Assembly: GCF_000426725.1 (NCBI RefSeq)
Contig: NZ_KE384561.1
Coordinates: forward strand, 475,092 to 539,091
From: Sporocytophaga myxococcoides DSM 11118
GTDB lineage: Bacteria > Bacteroidota > Bacteroidia > Cytophagales > Cytophagaceae
Direction: 5' to 3'
Length of the DNA: 64,000 bases
The notes beneath the pieces are model-generated. The model saw only the letters and a program-made list of their open reading frames with translations. It did not search any database and was not told where the DNA came from. Made by a program: the position numbers and the translations under genes. Shown one piece after another: positions 1-8,560 of this stretch. Position 1 is the stretch's first letter. The number at the start of each line of letters is the position of its first letter.

Positions 1-1
1 T

Positions 2-1204
2 ACATCAATTTTCGTTTTTTCAATTCCTGCAATTCTGATCACTTCTCTCGCAGAAAAGGATAACCCAATAAATCCACTTATGATAATTCCGGTAGTCATC
101 ATAGTAACACTCTTGGCAATTACCTTTTTCTCTTATAAAAAACAAGGCAGAGCATATACAATTGTAAAAAAACATTCCCCTACCCTATCTAAAAAATTAG
201 ATGAGATTAACCTTCAGAAATTCTCTACAAAGTTTTTGATTTATACATTTACAACTTCTACATTCCTTGACATCACTGGCATTTCCTTTGCATTCTCAGC
301 AATGGAGGCCATATCAGGAAAAGGGAGTCTGACAATGGCCTTTCTTTCATATGTAGTAGTTTTTTTTATTTCTATGGTTTCTCCATTTATGAATGGATTA
401 GGAGCAATTGAAGCTGCAATTACATATTTATTTAAACAATATGGACTATCTCCAGCTCAGGCATTGATAACAGCACTTATATACAGATTATTCAGTTTCT
501 GGACACCTTTACTTTATTCAATATTTTCCTATATCCTATACAGAGACAGTCTGTTCCTGAAAGTATTTCCAGCTGTAGTTTGTTTTTTACTTGGAATGCT
601 TAACATCCTGACATTGCTAATTCCTGTTGATTTCATACATTTTAACACCATCAAAAATTTAATTTCTAATGAGTTATTTTACACATCGACCTATGTCCAA
701 TTTGTAACTGGTGTTATACTAATTATCAATTCTATTTATCTGTGGAAAGGATATAGGACAGCTTGGTACATAGCCCTCCTTGGATCATTTATATCAACCA
801 TCGCACACCTTACCAAAGGTGGTTATTATGAATTCTCTATAGCTTCTTTTTTTATAATTGTGATATTATTATACACTGAAAAAAACTACTCATTACAAAC
901 CAATCTATCCGATATAAAAAGGGATTTCAAATTTCCTTTAGTTTTATTTGTATTCATAATATTATATGGAACATTAGGCTTTTACTTAATGGATACTATC
1001 AATTTTGGAAGCAAATTTACAATCAAAGAAGCTTTCAGTCTTTCATTAAAAAATATATTATTAATCGGAGATTCACGCATAAGAAAATCAGGATCATTTG
1101 GCAACTTCTTCATTCTCTCTTTAAGATCAGCAAGCATTGTATGCTTTCTCTACGTTATTATATTGTCTTTACTTCCGTTAATAGGAAGACGACAACATAA
1201 ATAG
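2..1204 (+). CDS. Flippase-like integral membrane protein (LPG synthase TM / UPF0104 family), 5'-truncated
   Basis: The frame is open from the first bases of the window, so the gene starts upstream; an internal ATG lies at 80. The visible part is almost entirely hydrophobic, with about eight membrane segments. The region around codons 95-150 reads MNGLGAIEAAITYL, then a conserved Arg in ALIYRLFSFW, which is the signature of the lysylphosphatidylglycerol synthase transmembrane domain family (UPF0104, PF03706). Members flip or transfer lipid-linked groups in the inner membrane; many Bacteroidota members have no known substrate. The catalytic aminoacyl-transferase domain of MprF is not visible in the C-terminal part. 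It converges with the aminotransferase gene that follows, so the two are not an operon. Family call fairly firm, function open. Confidence 0.7.
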   Translation, partial: TSIFVFSIPAILITSLAEKDNPINPLMIIPVVIIVTLLAITFFSYKKQGRAYTIVKKHSPTLSKKLDEINLQKFSTKFLIYTFTTSTFLDITGISFAFSAMEAISGKGSLTMAFLSYVVVFFISMVSPFMNGLGAIEAAITYLFKQYGLSPAQALITALIYRLFSFWTPLLYSIFSYILYRDSLFLKVFPAVVCFLLGMLNILTLLIPVDFIHFNTIKNLISNELFYTSTYVQFVTGVILIINSIYLWKGYRTAWYIALLGSFISTIAHLTKGGYYEFSIASFFIIVILLYTEKNYSLQTNLSDIKRDFKFPLVLFVFIILYGTLGFYLMDTINFGSKFTIKEAFSLSLKNILLIGDSRIRKSGSFGNFFILSLRSASIVCFLYVIILSLLPLIGRRQHK

Positions 1205-1226
1205 ATATCTATCCTATTATAAATAT

Positions 1227-1259
1227 AAGAAAAGAGCGTCCTCATAACACTCCTTTCTT
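1227..1259. terminator. Weak hairpin between convergent genes
   Basis: AAGAAAAGAG at 1227-1236 pairs with CTCCTTTCTT at 1250-1259 with one mismatch, between two convergent genes. It could act as a bidirectional terminator, but the stem is AT-rich and weak. Confidence 0.35.
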
Positions 1260-1302
1260 GCCTGATTAAATTCTGAGATGTTCTGAAAACTTTAATACTC
1301 TT

Positions 1303-2799
1303 TTAATGAGCATAAACTGCTTTCTTCTTTGAAACAGATTTGTTTGAAGGTATAACAGCAGAAGTTACAGGTCTTGATACATTTAAAAATCCTTTTGCAA
1401 AATTCATAAATTTATATGCATCAGAAAATTTAGAAACATATCCGAATGATATCCTCACAGCCCCGCGACGCTTACCCAATGTCTCAATTAGATCAAAATA
1501 GTTTTTCGCTCCCATTTTGGAAAAATATTTCTTCAGCTCTCCTTCTTCCAATGAATGATTGGTTTCATCAATTCCCGGATTGCAGAAGCAGCCTGTTCGC
1601 AAAGAGATATTGAGTTCATTAGCTTTCTTTTCTATTTCAAGAAAATCATACATTTCTCCATTTTTATCAAAAAAATTCATGGCAATAGTACCGCCTCTTT
1701 GTGAGGTGTCTTGAGGGCCATAGATCTTTATCAATGATCTTCCGTTATCATGTTTCAGACTGAGCAACTGTTGCAGCATCCACCCTGTAATACATTGTAT
1801 CCTGATATTTATACTTTCTATTCCCACTGACTCTATATACCTTAATCCCGACTCTATAGCAGGAATATCAAGGTAATTAATAGTACCATCTTCAAACATT
1901 GCATTGTCCTTTTCATAATAATAATTATCTCCCTGAACTGAGACAATAGTAATTGTCCCTCCAGCAAACCATGGCCTACGGAGTTTTTCAAACTTGCTGC
2001 GATGAACAAGCAAACATCCCAATCCGGTTGGATAACCAAAAATTTTATAAAATGACATGGAGACAAAATCCGGCTTGTATTTACTCAGATCCAGTTTGTC
2101 TGAAGGCACAAATGCAGCTGCATCAAGAAGAACATCCCAACCTTTTTGTTTCGCGATATTTATCCATTCAAGATCATGCTTTACTCCCGACACATTGGAT
2201 TGAGCAGGAAAAGCAAAAAGTTTATTCTTACCATCAACATGCTGATCAAGGTTTTCAAGAAGTTTCTCCCTATCAATACGAAGGTCTGATCTTCTTATTG
2301 GAGTATAATTAAAGGTAGCAGAATTTTTTCTAGCAAACTCTCTTATACCATTTACTGAATTATGATTATCAAATGTAAGTAGAAAATGATCTCCGCTTTT
2401 AAAGGGATAAGCTTCGCCTAGCAACTTAAGTGCTCCGCTTGCATTCTGGGTAAAAATGCAAACGTATTCGTTACGGTCTGTATTGAGATATCTTAATATA
2501 TAATCTCTTGCCGATTCAGTTACCTTTGTTGCCCTGTTAGATGTGGGATTAGAAGAGTGGGGATTTCCATAAACATTTGAGGCAAGTTTTGCCGCATGCT
2601 CTGTGACCAGTTTGCGGGCATAAAGATTCCCCCCTGTAAAATCAAGATATACATGCCCCTGTTCATCGAGAATTGAGAATTCTTTATCCCTAAGGGTATC
2701 TATATGCATTGTTTTCTTATATGCCTTATTCGTGCTTAGGAAATTTGCATATGCTGCCTGAAATCCTTTATCTGTTCTGCTTTTTAAAATGGACCACAT
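1303..2799 (-). CDS. Class V aminotransferase, NifS/molybdenum-cofactor-sulfurase-like
   Basis: A 498-residue PLP-dependent enzyme of fold type I. Visible family marks are YLDFTGGNLYARK near the N-terminus, the phosphate-binding stretch FTQNASGALKLL (about 116-127), the cofactor Asp in LLDAAAF (D226) and the Schiff-base Lys in SFYKIFGYPTG (K252). Near residue 400 the motif RTGCFCNPG resembles the persulfide-bearing loop of MOCS/NifS-like proteins. These enzymes act as cysteine desulfurases or sulfur transferases; the molybdenum cofactor sulfurase group is the best match. No MOSC domain is attached and no molybdopterin genes lie nearby, so the sulfur acceptor is unknown. No signal peptide; expected in the cytoplasm. 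The ATG at 2799 gives a full-length N-terminus. Confidence 0.75.
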   Translation of the reverse strand: MWSILKSRTDKGFQAAYANFLSTNKAYKKTMHIDTLRDKEFSILDEQGHVYLDFTGGNLYARKLVTEHAAKLASNVYGNPHSSNPTSNRATKVTESARDYILRYLNTDRNEYVCIFTQNASGALKLLGEAYPFKSGDHFLLTFDNHNSVNGIREFARKNSATFNYTPIRRSDLRIDREKLLENLDQHVDGKNKLFAFPAQSNVSGVKHDLEWINIAKQKGWDVLLDAAAFVPSDKLDLSKYKPDFVSMSFYKIFGYPTGLGCLLVHRSKFEKLRRPWFAGGTITIVSVQGDNYYYEKDNAMFEDGTINYLDIPAIESGLRYIESVGIESINIRIQCITGWMLQQLLSLKHDNGRSLIKIYGPQDTSQRGGTIAMNFFDKNGEMYDFLEIEKKANELNISLRTGCFCNPGIDETNHSLEEGELKKYFSKMGAKNYFDLIETLGKRRGAVRISFGYVSKFSDAYKFMNFAKGFLNVSRPVTSAVIPSNKSVSKKKAVYAH

Positions 2800-3148
2800 A
2801 AGATTAATCGTTTAAATTTTCTTTACAAAATTCAGCCGAAATCACTCACATGTTCAATACCGCAAAACGGTAATCCAAAATAAATATCAAAAACCTCTAT
2901 ATATCCTTTGGTATAAGACTTTTCAGATGCAAAAAGTATAAAGACAGGATTCAACTGTTTATCTATAATTCAAAGCAATTCATCCTTTTAAGACAAATCT
3001 TTCTCTCCTTTTCGATTATAAAAAGTAAAAACATCATAAGAACTGCATTAAACTAAAAGGAGTTTTTAAGATGGCTCAGTTAAAAAATTGCCCTCTCATG
3101 TCAAGTTGTAAGAGTAAAAAATAAAAAGGAGAAATATTATTTTTCAAA
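2800..3148. other. Gene-free stretch upstream of the aminotransferase gene
   Basis: This AT-rich interval should hold the promoter of the leftward aminotransferase gene. I see no convincing open frame, RNA gene or repeat in it. Confidence 0.5.
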
Positions 3149-3183
3149 GCCATACTTTTGTCGTTTACAGGCAAAAGTATGGC
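3149..3183 (-). terminator. Terminator of the TonB receptor/DUF4249 operon
   Basis: GCCATACTTTTG (3149-3160) and CAAAAGTATGGC (3172-3183) form a perfect 12-bp stem with an 11-base loop, seven bases beyond the stop codon of the DUF4249 gene. On the minus strand it is followed by a short U-rich stretch. Confidence 0.75.
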
Positions 3184-3190
3184 TGAAATA

Positions 3191-4117
3191 TTATTGATTA
3201 CGACCGTAAGGATTTGGAACAATCGTTTCGGCTCTGGAAACAGCAGATGTACAGAAAAACCCTACTGCCGCTTTATCCTGAGATGTCGTATTAACGATAT
3301 TGGTTGGAACATTTGCTGGCGGTGGAGAAAATAAAGCTCCTATTGGTCCACCGTTCCCTTGAGTAGACTGAGTTACTACTGCTTGTAAAAATGTTGCAGC
3401 TTCCTCAGTTATAGAAAACAATTCTACACCAAACTGCTGGCCATCCAACCATTGATCATCTTCCTCACCTCCGTTATCGTTAACAGGGAATACTCTTAAC
3501 GGATAAATGAACATTGATCCATCCGCTTCAGCAGTTGCGAAAATCTTTCCGTCATAGGAGATCCCAATTCTTTCCGCATCTGTTATTCTTACTCCATTCT
3601 TATAATTTCTGATCCACACCTGGTCCCCTGTACCTACCTGATCTGTAGCCTGGAATTCTGCAAAGTATTTACCTGGAATAATATTTTCGTTAAGATCTTC
3701 AAGAGGTTCAAACAAGATTGAATCTATTGGAGGAACTCTTTTCATTAATGAATAAGCTGTATAAGCCTGACCCTGATAATCTATAAACAATCTGTAAGGA
3801 TGACCGATAATCAGCATTGAATCACCTCTGACAGGTGAAACATACAGCCCGGGACCAGATTCTGCGAATACATATTCCTGTTGTGTTGTTTCATCCACTA
3901 CCTTAACTGATGCTCCGCTTATTCTTATTGGGCCAGAGTTATCAAAATAATATTGAGTACTTGAAAGGTATACAGTCTGTTTTTCGGGCAGATTGGTAAT
4001 AAAAGCATCCACTACTAAAGCAGGTTTACCAGCCTTAAGCGTACTGCTGATATCCACCTTATCCTCACATGCTACAAGCCCTATAAGTAATAAGAATAAT
4101 AAAACTTTATTTTTCAT
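3191..4117 (-). CDS. DUF4249 lipoprotein paired with a TonB receptor
   Basis: A 308-residue protein with a lipoprotein signal ending LLIGLVAC (Cys17). The N-terminal region after the Cys (KPALVVDAFITNLPEKQTV) and the overall length match the DUF4249 family of Bacteroidota, which is typically encoded next to a TonB-dependent receptor. It starts five bases after the receptor's stop codon, so the two are co-transcribed and probably work together at the outer membrane. The mature protein is rich in beta strand and acidic patches; no catalytic motif is visible. Ligand unknown: unlike SusD pairs, DUF4249 pairs have no established substrate class. The family call is firm. Confidence 0.85.
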   Translation of the reverse strand: MKNKVLLFLLLIGLVACEDKVDISSTLKAGKPALVVDAFITNLPEKQTVYLSSTQYYFDNSGPIRISGASVKVVDETTQQEYVFAESGPGLYVSPVRGDSMLIIGHPYRLFIDYQGQAYTAYSLMKRVPPIDSILFEPLEDLNENIIPGKYFAEFQATDQVGTGDQVWIRNYKNGVRITDAERIGISYDGKIFATAEADGSMFIYPLRVFPVNDNGGEEDDQWLDGQQFGVELFSITEEAATFLQAVVTQSTQGNGGPIGALFSPPPANVPTNIVNTTSQDKAAVGFFCTSAVSRAETIVPNPYGRNQ

Positions 4118-4122
4118 TATGT

Positions 4123-6495
4123 TTAAAATTTAAAGTTGTATGTAATTGCAGGAACAAATGATCCGAAAATTGAGAATCGTAAAGCTTCACTTATTTGTTG
4201 ATTTTCAGGATTTTGTCTCGGCGTTATTGCAAATGCATTTCTACGTGAATAAAGGTTATAAACTGTAAATACCAAATCCCAGCTGTATCTGCCAAATATT
4301 TTAGACTTGCGAACTTTTTCTTTGCTTTTTAAAGTTGCGGCTACATCCAGACGATGATAGGCTGGCAATCTATAATTGTTTCTTGGACCTCCGGGATTAT
4401 ATGGTACAAATATACCCTGGAACTCAAACTTATCCGTAGCAAAAGTAAATGGAGTACCTGAAGCATAAACAAATGTACTGCTCAAACTCACACGTTTGGA
4501 AAGTTCATATATCCCAACAACACTTAGATTATGTCTTCTGTCATATCTGTTTGGATACCAGTCTCCCTGATTGATACCGGGCACCTTTCTTTCAGACTTC
4601 GAGAGCGTATAGCTAATCCATCCATTGAATCTTCCTTCTCTCTTCTTCACAAACAATTCCAGACCATAAGCTCTGGCAGTTCCCGGAATAACTTCTCCTT
4701 CAAGATTCGGATTAAAGAACAGATTTGCGCCATCTATATAATCCAATTGATTTAACATGTCCTTATAAAAGACTTCTGCAGAAGTTTCTATATTTTGTTT
4801 AGGACCAATATTTCTGAAATAGCCCAGTGAATATTGATCACACAATTGAGGCTTTATGTTATTTGTACTTGGCAAATAAACATCCAGAGGAATTGATGCA
4901 GTAGTATTGGATATCAAGTGAATGTACTGAACCATTCTGTTATAGCTGGCTTTAAGAGATGAGTTTTCACTAAGTGAATAATTAGCTGCTATTCTTGGTT
5001 CAGGCTTGGCATAAGCTTTAATCGTTTTTCTGCTTCCGAATTCTTCAATACCTACAGGATTTCTAACATAGTTACCTGCTGTTGAATCATAATAATATGC
5101 TGTTCCAGACCCAAGGTAGTTGAAGAAGGAATATCTCAGACCATATTGAAGTGTAAGCCTTGCTGTCAATTTCTGTTCATTGGAAATATATAAAGCATTT
5201 TCCATCGCATATTTATCCGGAAGTCCTATGTCTCTTCTCTCCCCTCCGGAATAAAATACTCCTGTGCTGGGTACAAACTTGTAATACGTAGCCTGGGCTC
5301 CCAGACTTATAGTATTATTACTGTTTAAATACCATGTAAATTCAGGCTTTGCACAATAGTTAATTATTTTAGCTGTCCACTTGAAAGAGTCTTCAGTCAT
5401 ATCTTCGCCAAACTCAAGGCGATAGCTATAACTGCTATAATCTCCGATCATATTAAGGAGTAGTTTGTCGCTGAATACGTGGTTCCAACGTAAAGTCGTT
5501 GTGGCATTTCCCCAACCGAAGTAAGCACCTGGGAATGCAAACACATCTCTTCCATAATATCCGGAAAGATAAACACGATTTCTGTTATTGATATTATAGT
5601 TTGCTTTTAGAGTCAGGTCATAAAAATAAAGCTTAGCATCTTCAAATGCCTTGGCAAGGAAAGGTCTTGCCAGAACGTCTGCGTATGATCTTCTGCCTGC
5701 AACAATAAAAGATAGTTTATTTTTTTTGATAGGACCTCCAACTGTGAGTCGGCTAAAGATGGTACTAATACCACCTTGAACTCCGATTTTATCAGGATTA
5801 CCTTCTTTCATTTTCACGTCAAGAACGGATGATAAACGGCCACCATATTGAGCAGGTATCGCTGCTTTAGAAAGCTTGAGATCTTTTACCATGTCCGGAT
5901 TGAATACAGAGAAGAATCCAAACATGTGAGAGGAATTGTATATCGGAGCATCATCAAGCAAGATCAGGTTTTGATCTACAGCTCCCCCTCTGACATTAAA
6001 TCCGGATGCGCCTTCCCCGACCGTCGATACTCCAGGCAAAAGCTGAATGCTTCTTATCACATCTACCTCACCTAGAAGAGGCGGAATAGCATTTATTTGT
6101 TTCATGTCCAGCTTCTGAGTTCCCATCTCAAGGTTCTTAACCTGGGCATCTGGCCTTTCACCGGTAACAACAACCTCATTCAACATTTGCTCTCGCATGC
6201 TGAATGACATTTTAGTATTCCCTTTAACAACAATAGTTTGGGAAGCTTTACCAAATCCGACAAAATTGATTTCTACTGTATACTTTCCTGGAGGTACTTT
6301 TAAGGAAAAATCGCCATTGATATCTGTAGCAGTACCTGCATTGATTTCCTTGACTGTTACTACTGCGCCAATCATTGGCTCTCCATTGGCAGAGTCCTTG
6401 ACAGAGCCACTAAGCGTATATGTTTCTTGTCCATAGCTTAAATTCAAAGAAGCAAAAAACAAAACTATTACACTAAAAATAAATCTTGTTACCAT
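4123..6495 (-). CDS. TonB-dependent receptor with carboxypeptidase-like N-domain
   Basis: A 790-residue outer-membrane receptor. Signal peptide about 1-22, then a carboxypeptidase D regulatory-like beta-sandwich (about 24-105, with the typical GAVVTVKEINAGTATDING), a plug domain (about 130-235, IQLLPGVSTVGEGASGFNVRGG) and a 22-stranded barrel ending in Phe (ITYNFKF). This architecture imports nutrients through the outer membrane using TonB energy. It is first in a two-gene operon with the DUF4249 lipoprotein. No iron or carbohydrate genes adjoin it, so the substrate cannot be assigned. No truncation or frameshift seen. Confidence 0.9.
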   Translation of the reverse strand: MVTRFIFSVIVLFFASLNLSYGQETYTLSGSVKDSANGEPMIGAVVTVKEINAGTATDINGDFSLKVPPGKYTVEINFVGFGKASQTIVVKGNTKMSFSMREQMLNEVVVTGERPDAQVKNLEMGTQKLDMKQINAIPPLLGEVDVIRSIQLLPGVSTVGEGASGFNVRGGAVDQNLILLDDAPIYNSSHMFGFFSVFNPDMVKDLKLSKAAIPAQYGGRLSSVLDVKMKEGNPDKIGVQGGISTIFSRLTVGGPIKKNKLSFIVAGRRSYADVLARPFLAKAFEDAKLYFYDLTLKANYNINNRNRVYLSGYYGRDVFAFPGAYFGWGNATTTLRWNHVFSDKLLLNMIGDYSSYSYRLEFGEDMTEDSFKWTAKIINYCAKPEFTWYLNSNNTISLGAQATYYKFVPSTGVFYSGGERRDIGLPDKYAMENALYISNEQKLTARLTLQYGLRYSFFNYLGSGTAYYYDSTAGNYVRNPVGIEEFGSRKTIKAYAKPEPRIAANYSLSENSSLKASYNRMVQYIHLISNTTASIPLDVYLPSTNNIKPQLCDQYSLGYFRNIGPKQNIETSAEVFYKDMLNQLDYIDGANLFFNPNLEGEVIPGTARAYGLELFVKKREGRFNGWISYTLSKSERKVPGINQGDWYPNRYDRRHNLSVVGIYELSKRVSLSSTFVYASGTPFTFATDKFEFQGIFVPYNPGGPRNNYRLPAYHRLDVAATLKSKEKVRKSKIFGRYSWDLVFTVYNLYSRRNAFAITPRQNPENQQISEALRFSIFGSFVPAITYNFKF

Positions 6496-6887
6496 AAATA
6501 ATTTAAACTTACAACATAGCTAAAAGAAATACCAAACAGCTTTTTCAAATGACATAGAAGTATGAATGTACGAATACGCTACAAAACTTAACAAACGGTT
6601 CCTGCAGCTATGTGAAACACTTGTTTAAACACCCTCTATGCGGGCAATACCGAAGCCCGGACTAAAAAAGCTATACTTTTATAATGCAATAATAAAAACA
6701 TTTAAAATTAATTGCCTTATAAAGTCGGATTAATTTCTTATTCTCATATTAAGAAATTTTAAAGAATTAACTTTTCAGAAAAATTTCATTTCTGGGATAA
6801 AAAATTAAAATATCTTAATATGTATCTTTTGATACATAAAAATTGAATTTTGTTCCGGTTAAACTTTGGGATATCACCCTCTTTAAA
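6496..6887. other. Gene-free stretch between the TonB receptor and the PorP-like gene
   Basis: It must hold the leader of the leftward TonB receptor operon and the 3' end of the PorP-like transcript. I see a GC-rich inverted repeat (CGGGC at 6641-6645 with GCCCG at 6655-6659) and an AT-rich 9-bp stem, AATTTCTTA (6732-6740) with TAAGAAATT (6750-6758), that may end the PorP-like transcript. No coding frame of note. Confidence 0.4.
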
Positions 6888-7763
6888 TCAATTGGCTATC
6901 CTATATTGAAGGCCAAGTTCATAAGAACCTGTAGTAAGAAGGCGGTTACTTAAGAATAGGCTATTAAAGGAAAAATTTAAAATTATTGGATTATTGGATT
7001 GGTTAAGATATAGAGATGCTAAAAATGAGGTACCTCTCTGATACTGATACATCCCGCCAAAAGCAATCGTTTCTTTATAACAAAGTAATATCGCGGCATT
7101 TCCTAAATCTATATACGGTTGCGGTCTATAGAATAAATGAGCTCTTACAGTTAAATACTCACTCACATCCTTTTCCGATTGAAAATAGAACTGATAAAAT
7201 CGTTTAAATAATAACGGGCTATTAATAGCTGTAATGCTGTTGTTTAAGAGCTGGTAAGAGGCCGCTCCGATTTCTGTCTTCCTGTATTTTAGAATTAAAC
7301 CAGCATTTGCATCGGGAGCACTGGCCTTTCCCATTCCTGAAGGAGCTGTAAAGCTGATGGAAGCTACACCAAATGCGAGCCCTGCAGACAAAAAGAGGTC
7401 TTCTCTGAGAGGTATCTTGATTGCATAGTTGCCATAAAACTTGGGAGATGATATATATGGTCCCTCTTTTTCATTCTGAAACAATACTCTTGCAACCTGT
7501 CCTGTATTACCCTTTGGGTTTAGCAGAACATCCCCATATGCAGTGATAGTAGCTACTTCATTAAAAAGACCAGATCTTGATTTATACAAACTATTTAATG
7601 TCGCCCTTTTATCATCGGCAGTCCAGGCAGGATTAATCAATGCTAAATGATCTAGTGCAGTTGAAGAGTAATAATCAGGCAAATAAAAGTTCTGGGTCTG
7701 TTGGGAGTAGCAGACGATGGTTATGTTAAAAATAAAAAGAAAGGATGAAAGTAATTTCCTCAA
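6888..7763 (-). CDS. PorP/SprF-family type IX secretion outer-membrane protein
   Basis: A 291-residue protein when read from the TTG at 7763, which gives a good signal peptide (RKLLSSFLFIFNITIVCYSQ) with cleavage before QTQNF. The mature start, with YYSSTALDHLALINPAWT, is the hallmark 'NPA' region of PorP/SprF proteins, followed by a small beta-barrel (KIPLREDLFLSAGLAFG). In gliding Bacteroidota, SprF-type proteins are needed to export cargo with type B C-terminal domains and sit in or near the outer membrane. No ATG lies in frame upstream or near the signal peptide; a longer reading to 7982 would overlap the sigma gene and bury the signal peptide. A promoter match just upstream supports TTG. 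The gene is divergent from the sigma/anti-sigma/LRR operon, whose product carries a type B signal. Confidence 0.8.
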   Translation of the reverse strand: MRKLLSSFLFIFNITIVCYSQQTQNFYLPDYYSSTALDHLALINPAWTADDKRATLNSLYKSRSGLFNEVATITAYGDVLLNPKGNTGQVARVLFQNEKEGPYISSPKFYGNYAIKIPLREDLFLSAGLAFGVASISFTAPSGMGKASAPDANAGLILKYRKTEIGAASYQLLNNSITAINSPLLFKRFYQFYFQSEKDVSEYLTVRAHLFYRPQPYIDLGNAAILLCYKETIAFGGMYQYQRGTSFLASLYLNQSNNPIILNFSFNSLFLSNRLLTTGSYELGLQYRIAN

Positions 7764-7785
7764 TGAGACTAAAGTGAAATTCAGA

Positions 7786-7814
7786 CAAATATAATAGAAA
7801 ATCCTATCCTGCAA
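7786..7814 (-). promoter_or_regulatory. Bacteroidota-type promoter of the PorP/SprF-like gene
   Basis: On the minus strand TATATTTG (7786-7793) fits the -7 consensus TAnnTTTG, with TTG (7812-7814) 18 bases upstream as the -33 element. Transcription would start near 7779, giving a leader of about 15 bases before the TTG start codon at 7763. Confidence 0.6.
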
Positions 7815-7975
7815 TCCTAAATTATAATTCCAAAATACAATTTTGGAATAGTCTTTAACGGTAAAAAAATCGTAAAGAGTAATCCCGGAGATGATAAAAA
7901 AATTTTTAAAAAATTTCTTAAAAATTCCATTACTATTAAGATTCCGGCGTGTCTTCAGTTTAGATTTTGACGAGT

Positions 7976-8560
7976 ATGGCAATTGTTGAAAAGGATATTC
8001 CTGACTTAATTAAACAAGGGAAAGATAAAGAGGTGATCTCTTTATTTTACAAATTGGTGTATCCCAGGGTAAAAAAGACAATTTTAAACCGGGGAGGCAA
8101 GAAGGAAGATGTTGAAGATGTATTTCAGGATGCTGTCATGTACTTATATAAACACATCCTTGAAGATAAATATAATGGTAAGTATACTGTTTACGGATTT
8201 CTATTTACGCTTTGCATCAACAGATGGATTAATAGCCTGAGAAAGAGTAACAAATCGATTAGTGTAGATTTTCAATCTGAAGAGAATATTTATAACATAG
8301 TAGTTGATTTTCAGGAAATATATCCGGCAGCAAAGGAAGAGAATCTTCTTTCCCAATTATTCTCCAAAATCGGTAGTAAGTGCATTGAAATTTTAAACTA
8401 CACCATATACCAAAATCTGATGATGGAAGATATTCAGTTGAGGATGGGACTGGAATCTGAGGGAGCAGCTAAGATGGCTCTTAAAAGATGTAGAGAAAAA
8501 TTATATAAAGAAATTGAAAATAATCCCCTTATAATTCAAAAATTAAAAGGTCATGTATAG
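7976..8560 (+). CDS. ECF-type RNA polymerase sigma factor
   Basis: A 194-residue sigma-70 family protein. Region 2 is visible at about 25-95 (EDVEDVFQDAVMYLYKHI and the promoter-melting stretch FLFTLCINRWINSLRKS), then a linker and a region 4 helix-turn-helix at about 125-180 (MMEDIQLRMGL, AAKMALKRCREKLY). It lacks regions 1 and 3, as ECF factors do. I chose the ATG at 7976 over an in-frame TTG three codons earlier. It overlaps the next gene by eight bases and leads a three-gene operon with its probable anti-sigma factor, so it most likely drives genes in response to a signal at the periplasm or outer membrane. Targets unknown; the divergent PorP-like gene and its own operon are candidates. 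Confidence 0.88.
   Translation: MAIVEKDIPDLIKQGKDKEVISLFYKLVYPRVKKTILNRGGKKEDVEDVFQDAVMYLYKHILEDKYNGKYTVYGFLFTLCINRWINSLRKSNKSISVDFQSEENIYNIVVDFQEIYPAAKEENLLSQLFSKIGSKCIEILNYTIYQNLMMEDIQLRMGLESEGAAKMALKRCREKLYKEIENNPLIIQKLKGHV

Noticed and set aside
7764-7982. Longer N-terminus for the PorP/SprF-like protein, to 7982
   Set aside because: It would overlap the sigma gene, cover the promoter and hide the signal peptide behind about 70 unrelated residues.
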